NCBI GenBank assembly: GCA_031277615.1
Contig: JAITMC010000021.1
Span: forward strand, 1-64,000
DNA length: 64,000 nucleotides
Reading direction: 5' to 3'
Source of the DNA: Chryseobacterium sp.
GTDB lineage: Bacteria; Bacteroidota; Bacteroidia; Flavobacteriales; Weeksellaceae
The translations under genes and the position numbers were made by a program. How positions within the stretch are numbered: position 1 is the first letter of the stretch; the number at the start of each line of letters is the position of its first letter. This document shows positions 25,699-34,036 of the stretch, piece after piece. Below the pieces are notes generated by a model. It searched no databases. It was not told the DNA's origin and worked only from the letters and a program-made list of their open reading frames with translations.

Positions 25699-27819
25699 TT
25701 ATTCTTTATTTTTTACCAATATCCATCCGGAATATTTGGTTTCTGTGTTATTCTTGTCGTTTTCATTCCAGGAGATCGTGTACCAGTAGGTTCCGGTTAG
25801 GATCTTTTTGCCGAAAGCAGTTCCGTCCCACTTATACCCTCTCAGTTTATCTGCTTCATGAATCTTGTTTCCGTATCGGTCATATACAATGAATACCAGA
25901 TTGTTTTTATAAGCTAATTCAGAGTAATCGATCTCATCATTGATCTTATCACCGTTTGGCGTGATGGCATTGATCAGGTTCGGTACGGTAATCGTGATCT
26001 GGATCGGGTTACAGTTGAATGAATCCTTTACAAATACTTTGTTTTCACCTCTCGGAAGACCGGTGAAGGTGTCGGAATCCTGCCAGTTGATGCCGTCTGT
26101 AGAGTATTTGTATGGAGGGGTTCCGCCTGTAACATTTACTTTGATGGTGTTATTGGTGATTTCTACACTTGAAATAACCGGCTGCTGTGAAGCACGTACC
26201 GTTACCGTCTGAAGTGTATAGCATTTTCCTGTTTTCAGTTTTACCCAATGAACACCAATACCTACATTGTTGATCGATTGAGTAGTTTCCCCGGTACTCC
26301 ATTCATATCCGTCAAATCCAGGTCCTGCATCCAGTGTTGTTTTGGCTTCAGCACAGATTACTTTGTCTTTCAGTATCGCAGATTTTACTGGAGGAAGTAC
26401 TGTTAGCGTGATTTTAGCAATAGAATAACACTGCATTGAATTAGTTACTCTTACATATACTACAGTGCTTTCAGTAAGGTGGTTCTCCGGATTCAGGATC
26501 GGGTTGGTTTCCTCTTCAGCATCTTCCAGTGTTTTATAATATTTTTTAACATCTGCATCAAGAGCTCCTATGTCAGCCAAAGTAAGGTTGAATGCGGAAG
26601 AAGTGATATTGTTTTCTAAATAACATTCTTCAATTACAGCATCCTTAAGTTTTACAACCGGGTGGAAGGTTAATCTGATAGCAGCGGTAGCCGTACATCC
26701 GAAAATTGAAATCACTTTGGCATATACGATCTTTTCATTAGATATATAATGTTCCGGATCAGTGATCTCGTTGGTGTCCGCAGTCAGATCGGCCATGGTA
26801 GGATAATATTTCTTCGTGACCGTGCCAGTGCCTGCGAATATATTAGCGGTGGTGAGATCAAACTCTGCGGTACCTTCTTCCTGGTTGTTACAGCCGAGGA
26901 CAGTAGCGTCTTTGGCGGTAATCTTCACGTCTTTGAATTTAAAGCTTCCTGTGATGAAACATTTGTTCAGGGCATTGTTCGGATCATCAGGGTCTGTATA
27001 TTTTATTCTGTAAAAATATGTTGTTGTTCCATTTACGGTAATAGGAGTGATGATAGGAGCATCTCCTGTAAGCGCATCATTACTGTTACGGTGATAAGAA
27101 ACAGAGAAATTCTCATTCCCGTTGATGATATTATTGGATAAGGTAGTGAAGTCATATAAAGAAGGAATAGAACAAATAGGTACTTCACGAGGGTCTGAAG
27201 GAGTGGGTCCTGCGCCTCCCGGAGGTAAGAATGGGTTCGGGGAAAGAGTAGGGTGATTGAACGGAGAGGCCAGCGTGGCTGTTCCTCCCCAGGTCATAGA
27301 GAATCCTAGCTCGTTGTGACTGAAGTTGTCAACCAATAATACATAAGTTTGACCTGCAATTACCTCCATTGGGGCTTCATAACTTCCGTTAGGTGCAGGG
27401 GAAGCCAGTCCTGTTGGGTGTGGCCATGGACCTGTTCTTGGAGCATAGTTACAGCGAACAGGAGTTCCTAATGAGGCAAGACTTCCACATACGGGGCTTG
27501 GTCCCCATACCGCCCAGTCATAATCCGCACTGTTGTCATCATTGTGAGGTCCGTCCGGATCTACATTCGGAGTGATCTCAAAAGTTAAGGTTCCGGATTG
27601 CCCGATTGTAAATGAATACCAAACGGAGAAATGCTCTCCACCTTTCAGACAGAGATTAGCGGGAACATTGTCTTTAGGAATGTCTAATATGTTACCCGGT
27701 CCTTTGGGATCATATGAGATATTGGAATTTCCACACACCGGAATTGCCGTTTCACAGTCGGACTGTGCATACAGGATATGCGAAAATATAATTAAAAAAA
27801 CGAGTAATGCTTTTTTCAT
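25699..27819 (-). CDS. T9SS type B surface protein with Cys-containing beta-sandwich head, copy 1
   Basis: A 706-residue protein from ATG 27819 (MKKALLVFLIIFSHILYAQ); an in-frame extension to 27840 adds seven residues before the signal peptide. The head (about 20-180) begins SDCETAIPVCGNSNISY, has FSVWYSFTIGQSGTLTFEI, DYDWAVWGPSPVCG and YVLLVDNFS motifs, and looks like a jelly-roll domain common in secreted Bacteroidota proteins, quite unlike the lectin head of its neighbours. Then come a PREVPIC..-type region, two 80-residue Cys repeats, DAGPGFDGYEWSTGETT, SprB-like GGTPPYKYSTDGINWQ and the type B sorting tail. That tail is closest to the lectin-headed gene at 20992. Role: probable surface adhesin or glycan binder. 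Confidence 0.87.
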   Translation of the reverse strand: MKKALLVFLIIFSHILYAQSDCETAIPVCGNSNISYDPKGPGNILDIPKDNVPANLCLKGGEHFSVWYSFTIGQSGTLTFEITPNVDPDGPHNDDNSADYDWAVWGPSPVCGSLASLGTPVRCNYAPRTGPWPHPTGLASPAPNGSYEAPMEVIAGQTYVLLVDNFSHNELGFSMTWGGTATLASPFNHPTLSPNPFLPPGGAGPTPSDPREVPICSIPSLYDFTTLSNNIINGNENFSVSYHRNSNDALTGDAPIITPITVNGTTTYFYRIKYTDPDDPNNALNKCFITGSFKFKDVKITAKDATVLGCNNQEEGTAEFDLTTANIFAGTGTVTKKYYPTMADLTADTNEITDPEHYISNEKIVYAKVISIFGCTATAAIRLTFHPVVKLKDAVIEECYLENNITSSAFNLTLADIGALDADVKKYYKTLEDAEEETNPILNPENHLTESTVVYVRVTNSMQCYSIAKITLTVLPPVKSAILKDKVICAEAKTTLDAGPGFDGYEWSTGETTQSINNVGIGVHWVKLKTGKCYTLQTVTVRASQQPVISSVEITNNTIKVNVTGGTPPYKYSTDGINWQDSDTFTGLPRGENKVFVKDSFNCNPIQITITVPNLINAITPNGDKINDEIDYSELAYKNNLVFIVYDRYGNKIHEADKLRGYKWDGTAFGKKILTGTYWYTISWNENDKNNTETKYSGWILVKNKE

Positions 27820-27959
27820 AAGAAGGGATTTAAAAAACAAAAATTAAAAAATCAGCTGCAGAAAGGCCCCGGGATCCGAAGATTTTAAACAGCAACTTTA
27901 TATCATTAATAAGGATGATGATCAGGTGCTGATCATAAACCCTTTACTATTTTATAGAA

Positions 27960-28133
27960 TTAACTGGTCCCGATTAATTTACCTTTCCTGTTAATTGGAT
28001 AGGGTAAAGTGTTTGTAATCCGGAGATTAACCTTTTGGTTACTCTTTTCAGAAAGGAATGCAGGCAACGCAAAATTTTCTGCAGATCCGAATGGTTCTTC
28101 GGGAGAACCATGAATTAATAAAAGTTTATTCAT
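27960..28133 (-). pseudogene. Remnant of a TPR-like gene: start region plus unrelated continuation
   Basis: ATG at 28133 opens a 57-codon frame whose first seven codons (MNKLLLI) and upstream 100-odd bases copy the start and promoter of the gene at 30600. After that the sequence (HGSPEEPFGSAENF...) has no resemblance to it and no signal-peptide character. The likely history is duplication of a two-gene unit followed by deletion of this copy. Whether the short frame is translated is unknown. Confidence 0.55.
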
Positions 28134-28252
28134 AAATAAAAGTTTTATTAAGCAAATATAAAAAATTATTAAAATTAAATTGAAGATTTTGAGATATATT
28201 TAACGAAATAAGGATATTGTTATTTAAAATTTTAATGTTGCTAGCTTGGGAT
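28112..28252 (-). repeat. Duplicated promoter and start region, copy A
   Basis: Matches 31184-31326. The first 22 bases (28112-28133, the start codon and six following codons) are identical in both copies. From 28151 to 28252 the match is ungapped, with about nine differences in 102 positions by hand count. Between these blocks the copies differ by a 2-base gap and substitutions. Confidence 0.85.
28153..28160 (-). promoter_or_regulatory. -7 box in duplicated promoter copy A
   Basis: TATATTTG on the minus strand, 19 bases from the ATG at 28133. It is still intact, so it could drive transcription across the remnant toward the gene at 25699. Confidence 0.5.
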
Positions 28253-28314
28253 TTATCCTTATGTTTTTTCAATTAATCTCCTGTTCTCTTTCAAAAGGCA
28301 CTTTATTGCAGGAT

Positions 28315-28350
28315 TAAAAAAAAGACCACTCCATGATGAAAGTGATCTTT
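28315..28350 (-). terminator. Terminator of the array gene at 28382
   Basis: The stem AAAGA.CACT/AGTG.TCTTT has one mismatch and is followed by a T run on the minus strand. Confidence 0.7.
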
Positions 28351-28381
28351 ATATTGAATTTAAATTAATTTTAAATAAGGT

Positions 28382-30460
28382 TTATTCTCTGTTTTTCAGC
28401 ATTACCCATCCTGAAAACTTGAACGGAGTGTTCTTTTTGTCGTTTTCGTTCCATGTTACAGAGTACCAGTATGTACCGGTAGGAAGTCTTCTTCCGGATA
28501 CAGTACCATCCCATGTATATCCATTGTTTTTATCTGCCTGGTGGATCTTCGCTCCATAACGGTCAAAAATACTGAAGACAAGATTCTGTTTTCCGGCCAT
28601 CGCAGAATAATCGATTACATCGTTGATACCGTCACCGTTTGGTGTAATCACATTCACAAGATTAGGAACCACCACACCGATTTCAATAGGATCACAGTCG
28701 TAGGCATCTTTTACATATACTTTATGGTCACCTCTGGATAAATTTGAGAAAATATTAGAATCCTGCCAGTTAATGTTATCCATAGAGTATTTGTAGTCCG
28801 GAGTACCTCCGATCACATTTACGGTTATGGTGTTGCTGGTGATATCGATGCTGGAAACTACCGGCTGCTCGGAAGCATATACTTTTACCGTTTGCAGAGT
28901 AATACAGCCACCTGTATTCAGTTTTACCCAATAGGTTCCTACCCCTACATTGCTGATCGATGGTGTTGTTGCTCCCGTACTCCACTCATAGCTGGCAAAA
29001 CCAGGGCCGGCATCAAGCGTTGTTGTATCTTCAATACAAATGATTTTATCTTCTAAAACATTAGATTTTACAGGTGCAATAACCGTAAGGGTAACTTTTG
29101 CAATGTTGTAACAACCCTGAGCATTAAATACTTTAATATATACTACACCAGTTGGAGCAGTGTAAGTAAGAGGATCCAGAATTTCGTTGGTTCCGTCTAC
29201 CGCATCCGTAACAGATGGGTAATATTTTTTCACGGCCCCTGTTACTGTTGTTACGTTAGCATTGGTAAGGTTGAATGTTCCCAGTGAAGGATTGGTTTCA
29301 AGGAAACAGGTTCTTAAGGCAGCATCGGTTACCGTTACAACAGGGTGGAATTTAAGGGTAATCTCAGCCGTGTCTATACAGCCGAATTGAGACGTTACTT
29401 TCACGAAAACTTTCCCTTCAGCAGAAACGTACTGGTAGATAGAAGGACCTGTGATTTCATTGGTTCCTGCATTCAGGTCGAACATCGTAGGATAATATTG
29501 CTTGGCTACCGTAGGATCGTCATACACATTCGCTGTCGTAAGATCAAAGGTTGCTGTTCCTGCATTGTTGTTGTTACATAGGGTTAAAGTATCATCGTTC
29601 ACGACAATGGTTCCGTCTTTAAATTTAAATTTACCGGTCTGCCGGCATTTGTTGATTGGGTTATCCGGATTGGTAGGGTCCGTATAGCTGATGCTGTAAT
29701 AGTATACGTCTGTTGTGTTTACCGTAACAGGTGCTAAAATAGGATTGTTTTCTATCAGGGCGTCATTCTGATTATAATGGTAGGTTACTCTGAAGTGAGG
29801 GTTGCCATTAAGAATACTGGTCGTTAATGATGAGAAATTGAAAACAGCAGGATTTGTACATACCGTTACTTCTCTTGGGTCTGCAGGGTTGGCTGCCGGA
29901 AGTCCCGGTGGATTGAACGGATATGGCTGTACGTTAGGATCCGTGAACGGAGACGACAGGCTTGCTGTTCCGCCCCATGCCAACTGGAATCCGTCATCCG
30001 TTTTTCTGTGGTTGTTGATAACGATGTAATAGGTTTGCCCGGGAAGTACATCAAGGTATTTTACCCATTTGTCACCACCTGCGCCTTCTGTTGTATCAGT
30101 TGCGGTCAGGCTAAGCCCCGTATTTCCGCTGGTTCCTGAATAGGAACAACGGATAGGACCTCCTAAATTGCCACATGGCTTATTCGGACCGAATACTCCG
30201 AAGTCATAATCGTCACCCTGGTTATTCGGAACAATTTCAAAAGTAAGGGTTCCTCCGGTTTCTATGGTGAAAGAATACCATACAGAGTACGTTTCATCGG
30301 AAGCAAGACACCCGCCCAGTTCTTCGTCTATATCACCGTGACCGATGGGAGTATAGGAAATATTGGAGTTCCCACAAACTGCCATAGCGGTCTGACAGTC
30401 TGACTGTGCATACAAAATATGCGAAAATATGATTAGGAAAACAAGTAATGCTTTTTTCAT
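28382..30460 (-). CDS. T9SS type B surface protein with Cys-containing beta-sandwich head, copy 2
   Basis: A 692-residue paralog of the gene at 25699: the signal peptide is identical (MKKALLVFLIIFSHILYAQ) and the head opens SDCQTAMAVCGNSNISY with VWYSFTIETGGTLTFEI, DYDFGVFGPNKPCG and YYIVINNH. Two Cys repeats, DAGPGFASYEWSTGATTPS, an SprB-like GGTPDYKYSMDNINWQ and the type B sorting tail follow. From the second Cys repeat to YASEQPVV it is nearly the same as the lectin-headed gene at 18504, including LETNPSLGTFNL and WVKLNTGGCITLQTVKVY. So its tail belongs with lectin copies 1 and 2, while its head belongs with 25699. The TPR-like gene 139 bases upstream may be co-transcribed. Confidence 0.87.
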   Translation of the reverse strand: MKKALLVFLIIFSHILYAQSDCQTAMAVCGNSNISYTPIGHGDIDEELGGCLASDETYSVWYSFTIETGGTLTFEIVPNNQGDDYDFGVFGPNKPCGNLGGPIRCSYSGTSGNTGLSLTATDTTEGAGGDKWVKYLDVLPGQTYYIVINNHRKTDDGFQLAWGGTASLSSPFTDPNVQPYPFNPPGLPAANPADPREVTVCTNPAVFNFSSLTTSILNGNPHFRVTYHYNQNDALIENNPILAPVTVNTTDVYYYSISYTDPTNPDNPINKCRQTGKFKFKDGTIVVNDDTLTLCNNNNAGTATFDLTTANVYDDPTVAKQYYPTMFDLNAGTNEITGPSIYQYVSAEGKVFVKVTSQFGCIDTAEITLKFHPVVTVTDAALRTCFLETNPSLGTFNLTNANVTTVTGAVKKYYPSVTDAVDGTNEILDPLTYTAPTGVVYIKVFNAQGCYNIAKVTLTVIAPVKSNVLEDKIICIEDTTTLDAGPGFASYEWSTGATTPSISNVGVGTYWVKLNTGGCITLQTVKVYASEQPVVSSIDITSNTITVNVIGGTPDYKYSMDNINWQDSNIFSNLSRGDHKVYVKDAYDCDPIEIGVVVPNLVNVITPNGDGINDVIDYSAMAGKQNLVFSIFDRYGAKIHQADKNNGYTWDGTVSGRRLPTGTYWYSVTWNENDKKNTPFKFSGWVMLKNRE

Positions 30461-30599
30461 AAAAGGGGATTTAAAAAAACAAATATTAAAATGCTTATCT
30501 TTTAAAAAGAATACATTGGATTTGTATAGGTTAAAAGAAAACTTTTATTAAGCTTTCGTGATAAAAATAATCAGTCTTATATTCTTTTGTTCATTATTA

Positions 30600-31205
30600 T
30601 TAATGTATTCCAACCAGCTGCTTGCCCCAGTTTGGTGTACCGGATGAAGCTTCGGAAGCATTGAATTCTGCGGTAGCTTTTTGAAGTAATTTAATAGCTT
30701 CTGCTTTATTTCCTGTCCTTTCAGCCAGTTCGGCTTTTAAGAACGTCAGTCTTGGGTTATTTTTTAAAACTGTTTCTGCTTTTGCCGCATAACCCGTCAC
30801 TGTTTTGATTTCTTTTTTAGGATCCGGAGAGGTTTTTATCCTTAATTTCTGATAATGAATAAGTCCTAAAAGTGTATTGATCTCTCCATTATTCTTTTCC
30901 GAAGCAAGTGCCTGCATTGCATATTTCCTTGCCAGTTCATTAGTCTCGCCTGTATTTTTATTAGGCGAATTTTCTATTAAGAAAACAGTTTTGAGGTACA
31001 TCGATACGGCTGCATAATAATTCGCCTGCCATTTCTCTGAAGTTTTATTGGTGGAAAAGGTATTGAAAAGAGTATCGTAGTCGTTTTCTGTTTTTGCATT
31101 ATTGATCTGTAAAACAGATTGTTGTAAGGCCTGATCGGAAAAAGTCTGGGCACCCATCCAGGAGCCGGCCACGAAAAAGCCTAGAATTAATAAAAGTTTA
31201 TTCAT
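30600..31205 (-). CDS. Secreted TPR-like protein
   Basis: A 201-residue protein from ATG 31205 (MNKLLLILGFFVAGSWMGAQ), a clean signal peptide; an extension to 31229 would overlap its own promoter box. The mature part is helical with TPR-like helix pairs (WQANYYAAVSMYLKTVFLIE, ARKYAMQALASEKNNGEINTLLGLIHYQKL, then AELAERTGNKAEAIKLLQKA). Similar small proteins in flavobacteria are annotated only as hypothetical. It lies directly upstream of the T9SS protein gene at 28382, and a decayed copy of its start lies upstream of the gene at 25699, so the pair seems to have moved as a unit. It may act in the periplasm; no partner is known. Confidence 0.75.
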   Translation of the reverse strand: MNKLLLILGFFVAGSWMGAQTFSDQALQQSVLQINNAKTENDYDTLFNTFSTNKTSEKWQANYYAAVSMYLKTVFLIENSPNKNTGETNELARKYAMQALASEKNNGEINTLLGLIHYQKLRIKTSPDPKKEIKTVTGYAAKAETVLKNNPRLTFLKAELAERTGNKAEAIKLLQKATAEFNASEASSGTPNWGKQLVGIH

Positions 31206-31326
31206 AGAGGGGAATTTTTTATGAAGCAAATATAAAAAATTATTAAAATTAAATTGAAGATTTTGTGATATATTTAATGAAATATAGATATTATTGTTTA
31301 AAATTTTAATGTTATTAACTTGGGAT
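31184..31326 (-). repeat. Duplicated promoter and start region, copy B (intact gene)
   Basis: The counterpart of 28112-28252. Here it precedes a complete gene, so this is probably the functional copy. Confidence 0.85.
31227..31234 (-). promoter_or_regulatory. -7 box of the TPR-like gene
   Basis: TATATTTG on the minus strand, 21 bases upstream of ATG 31205. Confidence 0.6.
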
Positions 31327-31504
31327 CTGTACCTGTTAATTTTCTAAATTTCCCCTCTTTATACACTTTTGATGAATAAATAACAAAAAAATATACTGTT
31401 TTGTTCATGGGTTGATTTTGGGCGCAATTGAGTTCCGGATCAAAAGTTATTGATTGTTTGAAATATTCTTTCGTACGAACAAATTCAAACCAGGATAAAG
31501 GCAT
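31327..31504. other. Rest of the 359-bp gap upstream of the TPR-like gene
   Basis: AT-rich DNA between the duplicated promoter and the terminator at 31505. A 68-codon minus-strand frame (31298-31504) crosses it, but it has no signal of its own and runs into the promoter repeat, so I do not call it. Confidence 0.4.
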
Positions 31505-31534
31505 AAAAAAGCCCGCTTCATTGTTGAAGCGGGT
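31505..31534 (-). terminator. Terminator of the array gene at 31565
   Basis: Strong stem CCCGCTTCA/TGAAGCGGG (31512-31520, 31525-31533) followed on the minus strand by a T run. Confidence 0.8.
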
Positions 31535-31564
31535 CTTGTATTGATATAATGTTTTAAAAAAGCA

Positions 31565-33676
31565 TCAGTCTCTGTTTTTCACCATAATCCATCCGGAATA
31601 TTTAAGCGCTGTATTTTTTTTGTCATTCTCATTCCATGTAATAGAATACCAGTAGGTGCCTGTAGCAATTTTTTTCCCTACCAGCGTTCCATCCCATTTA
31701 TAACCGTTGGCTTTACCGGTTTCATAAATTTTAGATCCGTACCGGTCATACACAGTGAATACGAGGTTTTGTCTCCCTGACAGAGCAGAATAATCAATTT
31801 CATCATTCACACCGTCTCCATTAGGGGTAATCACATTGATCAGATTCGGTATCAGTACAGATATTCCGATAGGGTCACAATCATAAGCATCTTTTACATA
31901 GATTTTATGGTCCCCTCTGGATAAATTGGTAAATACATTGGAAGGCTGCCAGTTGATATTATCCATAGAATAAGAATACTCTGGAGTTCCTCCGATAACA
32001 TTTATCGTGATAGAGTTATTGGTAACGCTGATATCGGTGACAACAGGTTGGTCAGAAGCGTATACTTTCACTTTCTGCAAAGTGATACATTCTCCGGTTC
32101 TCAGCCTCACCCAATAGGTTCCCACTCCTACATTACTGATCATCTGCGTAGTCGCTCCCGTGCTCCATTCATATCCGGCAAATCCAGGACCTGCATCCAG
32201 AGTCGTGGTGTCTTCAATACAAATAATTTTATCTTCCAAAACACTTGATTTTACAGGAGGCAGAACATGGAGGTTTACTTTCGCAATGGCATAACAGCCC
32301 TGCTGATTGAATACCTTGACGAATACTACACCGCTGGGAGCAACGTAATTCGCTGGGGTTAGTATTTCATTAGTTCCGTTTACCGCATCGGTTGGTGATG
32401 GGTAGTATCTTTTTGTGATTCCTGTCATTGTTGTAACATTGGCAATGGTCAGATCAAAGGTGGCCAAAGAGGGATTATCTTCATGAAAACAGTTGCTTAA
32501 GCGTGCTTCCATAACAGTCACTACAGGATGAAAACGAAGGTTGATCTCCGCCGTATCAGTACAACCCAGTGCTGAAGTTACTTTTACAAATATAGTTGTC
32601 TCTCCGGAAACATACTGATAAATAGCAGGGCCTGTAATCTCATTGGTTCCGGCGTTCATATCTGCCAGAGTAGGATAATACTGCCTTGTAGCGGTAGGAT
32701 CTGCAAAAACATTGGCAGTACTCAGATCATACATGGCTGTACCTGCATTATTATTGTTACATTGGGTAAGAGTAGCGTCAGTGGCATTAATGCTTCGGTC
32801 AACAAATTTGAATGTGCCGGATCTTGAACAGACGGCAGCGTTTGGGTTCGTATTGTTGGGATCTCGATAGGTTATCCTATAGTAATAGGTTGTTGTTGCA
32901 TTTACCAGGGCTGTGGTAAGAGGGTTTGCTCCTGTAAGTACATCAACGGCAGAACTGTGATATGTCACTTCGAAAAGAGTGCTGTTTCCGTTCCTGATTC
33001 CAGCGGTAAGACTGGTAAAGTCAAAAGGAACAGTAAAACCTGTACATAAATAAATTTCATTAGGATTGGCAGGGTTTGCTGCGGGCGTACCAGGAGGGAT
33101 AAAAGGATTGGGTGCCAGGGTAGGATCATTAAATCCGGCTTCTAAACTTGCCGTACCTGTCCATTGCAGAGTAAAACCCTGTGCTACCCGGGACCAGTTA
33201 TCTACAACCAGATAATAGGTGTCACCAACTGTTGCATTTACATAAGGACTCCATTGGCCTTGATTTGTACCTGTGGGTGGAATGGTTAAAGATAATCCGG
33301 TTTGACCTGTAATTCCTGTAAGTCCACTAAAATTACACCTTAATGGTGTTATATATTGGCCTTGGGAGTTCAATAAAGAAGCACACCCTCCATTAGTAGG
33401 TCCCCACAAAGCAAAATCATAATCATTTGCCGGGTTATTAGGGGATATTGTAAATGCTAAAGTTCCGGATCGAGTTACAGTAAATTTATACCATACGGAA
33501 AAATTTTCAGTGCTTAAACATGAGTTTGAACCGATATTTTCCTGAATATCTCCCCAGCCTGTAGGGACAAAGTTTACATCAGAATCTCCACAAATAGGAA
33601 CGGCTGTTTCACAGTCGCTCTGCGCGTAATATAATGTTGATAAAAATAAAAATAAAAGAAATAGTTTTTTTTTCAT
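31565..33676 (-). CDS. T9SS type B surface protein with Cys-containing beta-sandwich head, copy 3
   Basis: A 703-residue protein from ATG 33676 (MKKKLFLLFLFLSTLYYAQ); an in-frame extension to 33703 is not signal-like. The head opens SDCETAVPICGDSDVNF, with FSVWYKFTVTRSGTLAFTI, DYDFALWGPTNGGC and YYLVVDNWS. Two Cys repeats (LTQCNNNNAG.., LSNCFHEDNPSL..), DAGPGFAGYEWSTGATT, SprB-like GGTPEYSYSMDNINWQ and a type B sorting tail ending KNRD follow. It is the most distant of the three with this head. A TATATTTG box at 33833, some 157 bases upstream, is the nearest promoter candidate, so the leader would be long. Probable surface adhesin; ligand unknown. Confidence 0.87.
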   Translation of the reverse strand: MKKKLFLLFLFLSTLYYAQSDCETAVPICGDSDVNFVPTGWGDIQENIGSNSCLSTENFSVWYKFTVTRSGTLAFTISPNNPANDYDFALWGPTNGGCASLLNSQGQYITPLRCNFSGLTGITGQTGLSLTIPPTGTNQGQWSPYVNATVGDTYYLVVDNWSRVAQGFTLQWTGTASLEAGFNDPTLAPNPFIPPGTPAANPANPNEIYLCTGFTVPFDFTSLTAGIRNGNSTLFEVTYHSSAVDVLTGANPLTTALVNATTTYYYRITYRDPNNTNPNAAVCSRSGTFKFVDRSINATDATLTQCNNNNAGTAMYDLSTANVFADPTATRQYYPTLADMNAGTNEITGPAIYQYVSGETTIFVKVTSALGCTDTAEINLRFHPVVTVMEARLSNCFHEDNPSLATFDLTIANVTTMTGITKRYYPSPTDAVNGTNEILTPANYVAPSGVVFVKVFNQQGCYAIAKVNLHVLPPVKSSVLEDKIICIEDTTTLDAGPGFAGYEWSTGATTQMISNVGVGTYWVRLRTGECITLQKVKVYASDQPVVTDISVTNNSITINVIGGTPEYSYSMDNINWQPSNVFTNLSRGDHKIYVKDAYDCDPIGISVLIPNLINVITPNGDGVNDEIDYSALSGRQNLVFTVYDRYGSKIYETGKANGYKWDGTLVGKKIATGTYWYSITWNENDKKNTALKYSGWIMVKNRD

Positions 33677-34036
33677 ATTTAAATAATTAATTGTGGCTGT
33701 CACTCTTGAGTATTAACTATTATATAAATCATGTTAAATAGTAAATTCCTATCTCTAGTCGTTCAAATTGAATAATTATTTACTTCTAAAAACGCTGAAT
33801 ATTTAAAATTTATACAATGAATATATTATTAGCAAATATAGAAAAAAAACGCAGGATGTCTTATGTATTATGTTGTTTTTGTGATGTTATTTTATTTATA
33901 TTTCATATTAATTAATTTAATTTTATCAATTTTGTAATTTAATAAAAAAAATACTAGTAATAATAAAATAATGTTAATATAGTGGCGTAAATATTTGAAC
34001 TGACAAAAGGTCGAGTAACAGAAGAGGCCAGATATA
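33677..34036. other. 360-bp AT-rich gap between array and MFS gene
   Basis: It contains the promoter box at 33833-33840. I see no gene or clear terminator for the MFS gene that ends at 34037. Confidence 0.4.
33833..33840 (-). promoter_or_regulatory. -7 box, candidate promoter of the array gene at 31565
   Basis: TATATTTG on the minus strand, about 157 bases upstream of the start codon. Confidence 0.4.

Larger units (their letters stand above)
27820..28381. other. 562-bp interval holding a duplicated promoter and gene remnant
   Basis: No full gene. From left to right it holds an 8-bp hairpin (27918-27936, ATGATCAG/CTGATCAT), a 57-codon frame (27960-28133), a copy of the promoter region of the gene at 30600 (28151-28252), and the terminator of the gene at 28382. 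Confidence 0.7.

Noticed and set aside
15946-28350. Similar short hairpins as a dispersed mobile repeat
   Set aside because: Each sits just past a stop codon and is followed by a T run, so they are terminators copied with the genes.
31298-31504. 68-codon minus-strand frame upstream of the TPR-like gene
   Set aside because: It overlaps the duplicated promoter region, and no promoter box or family supports it.
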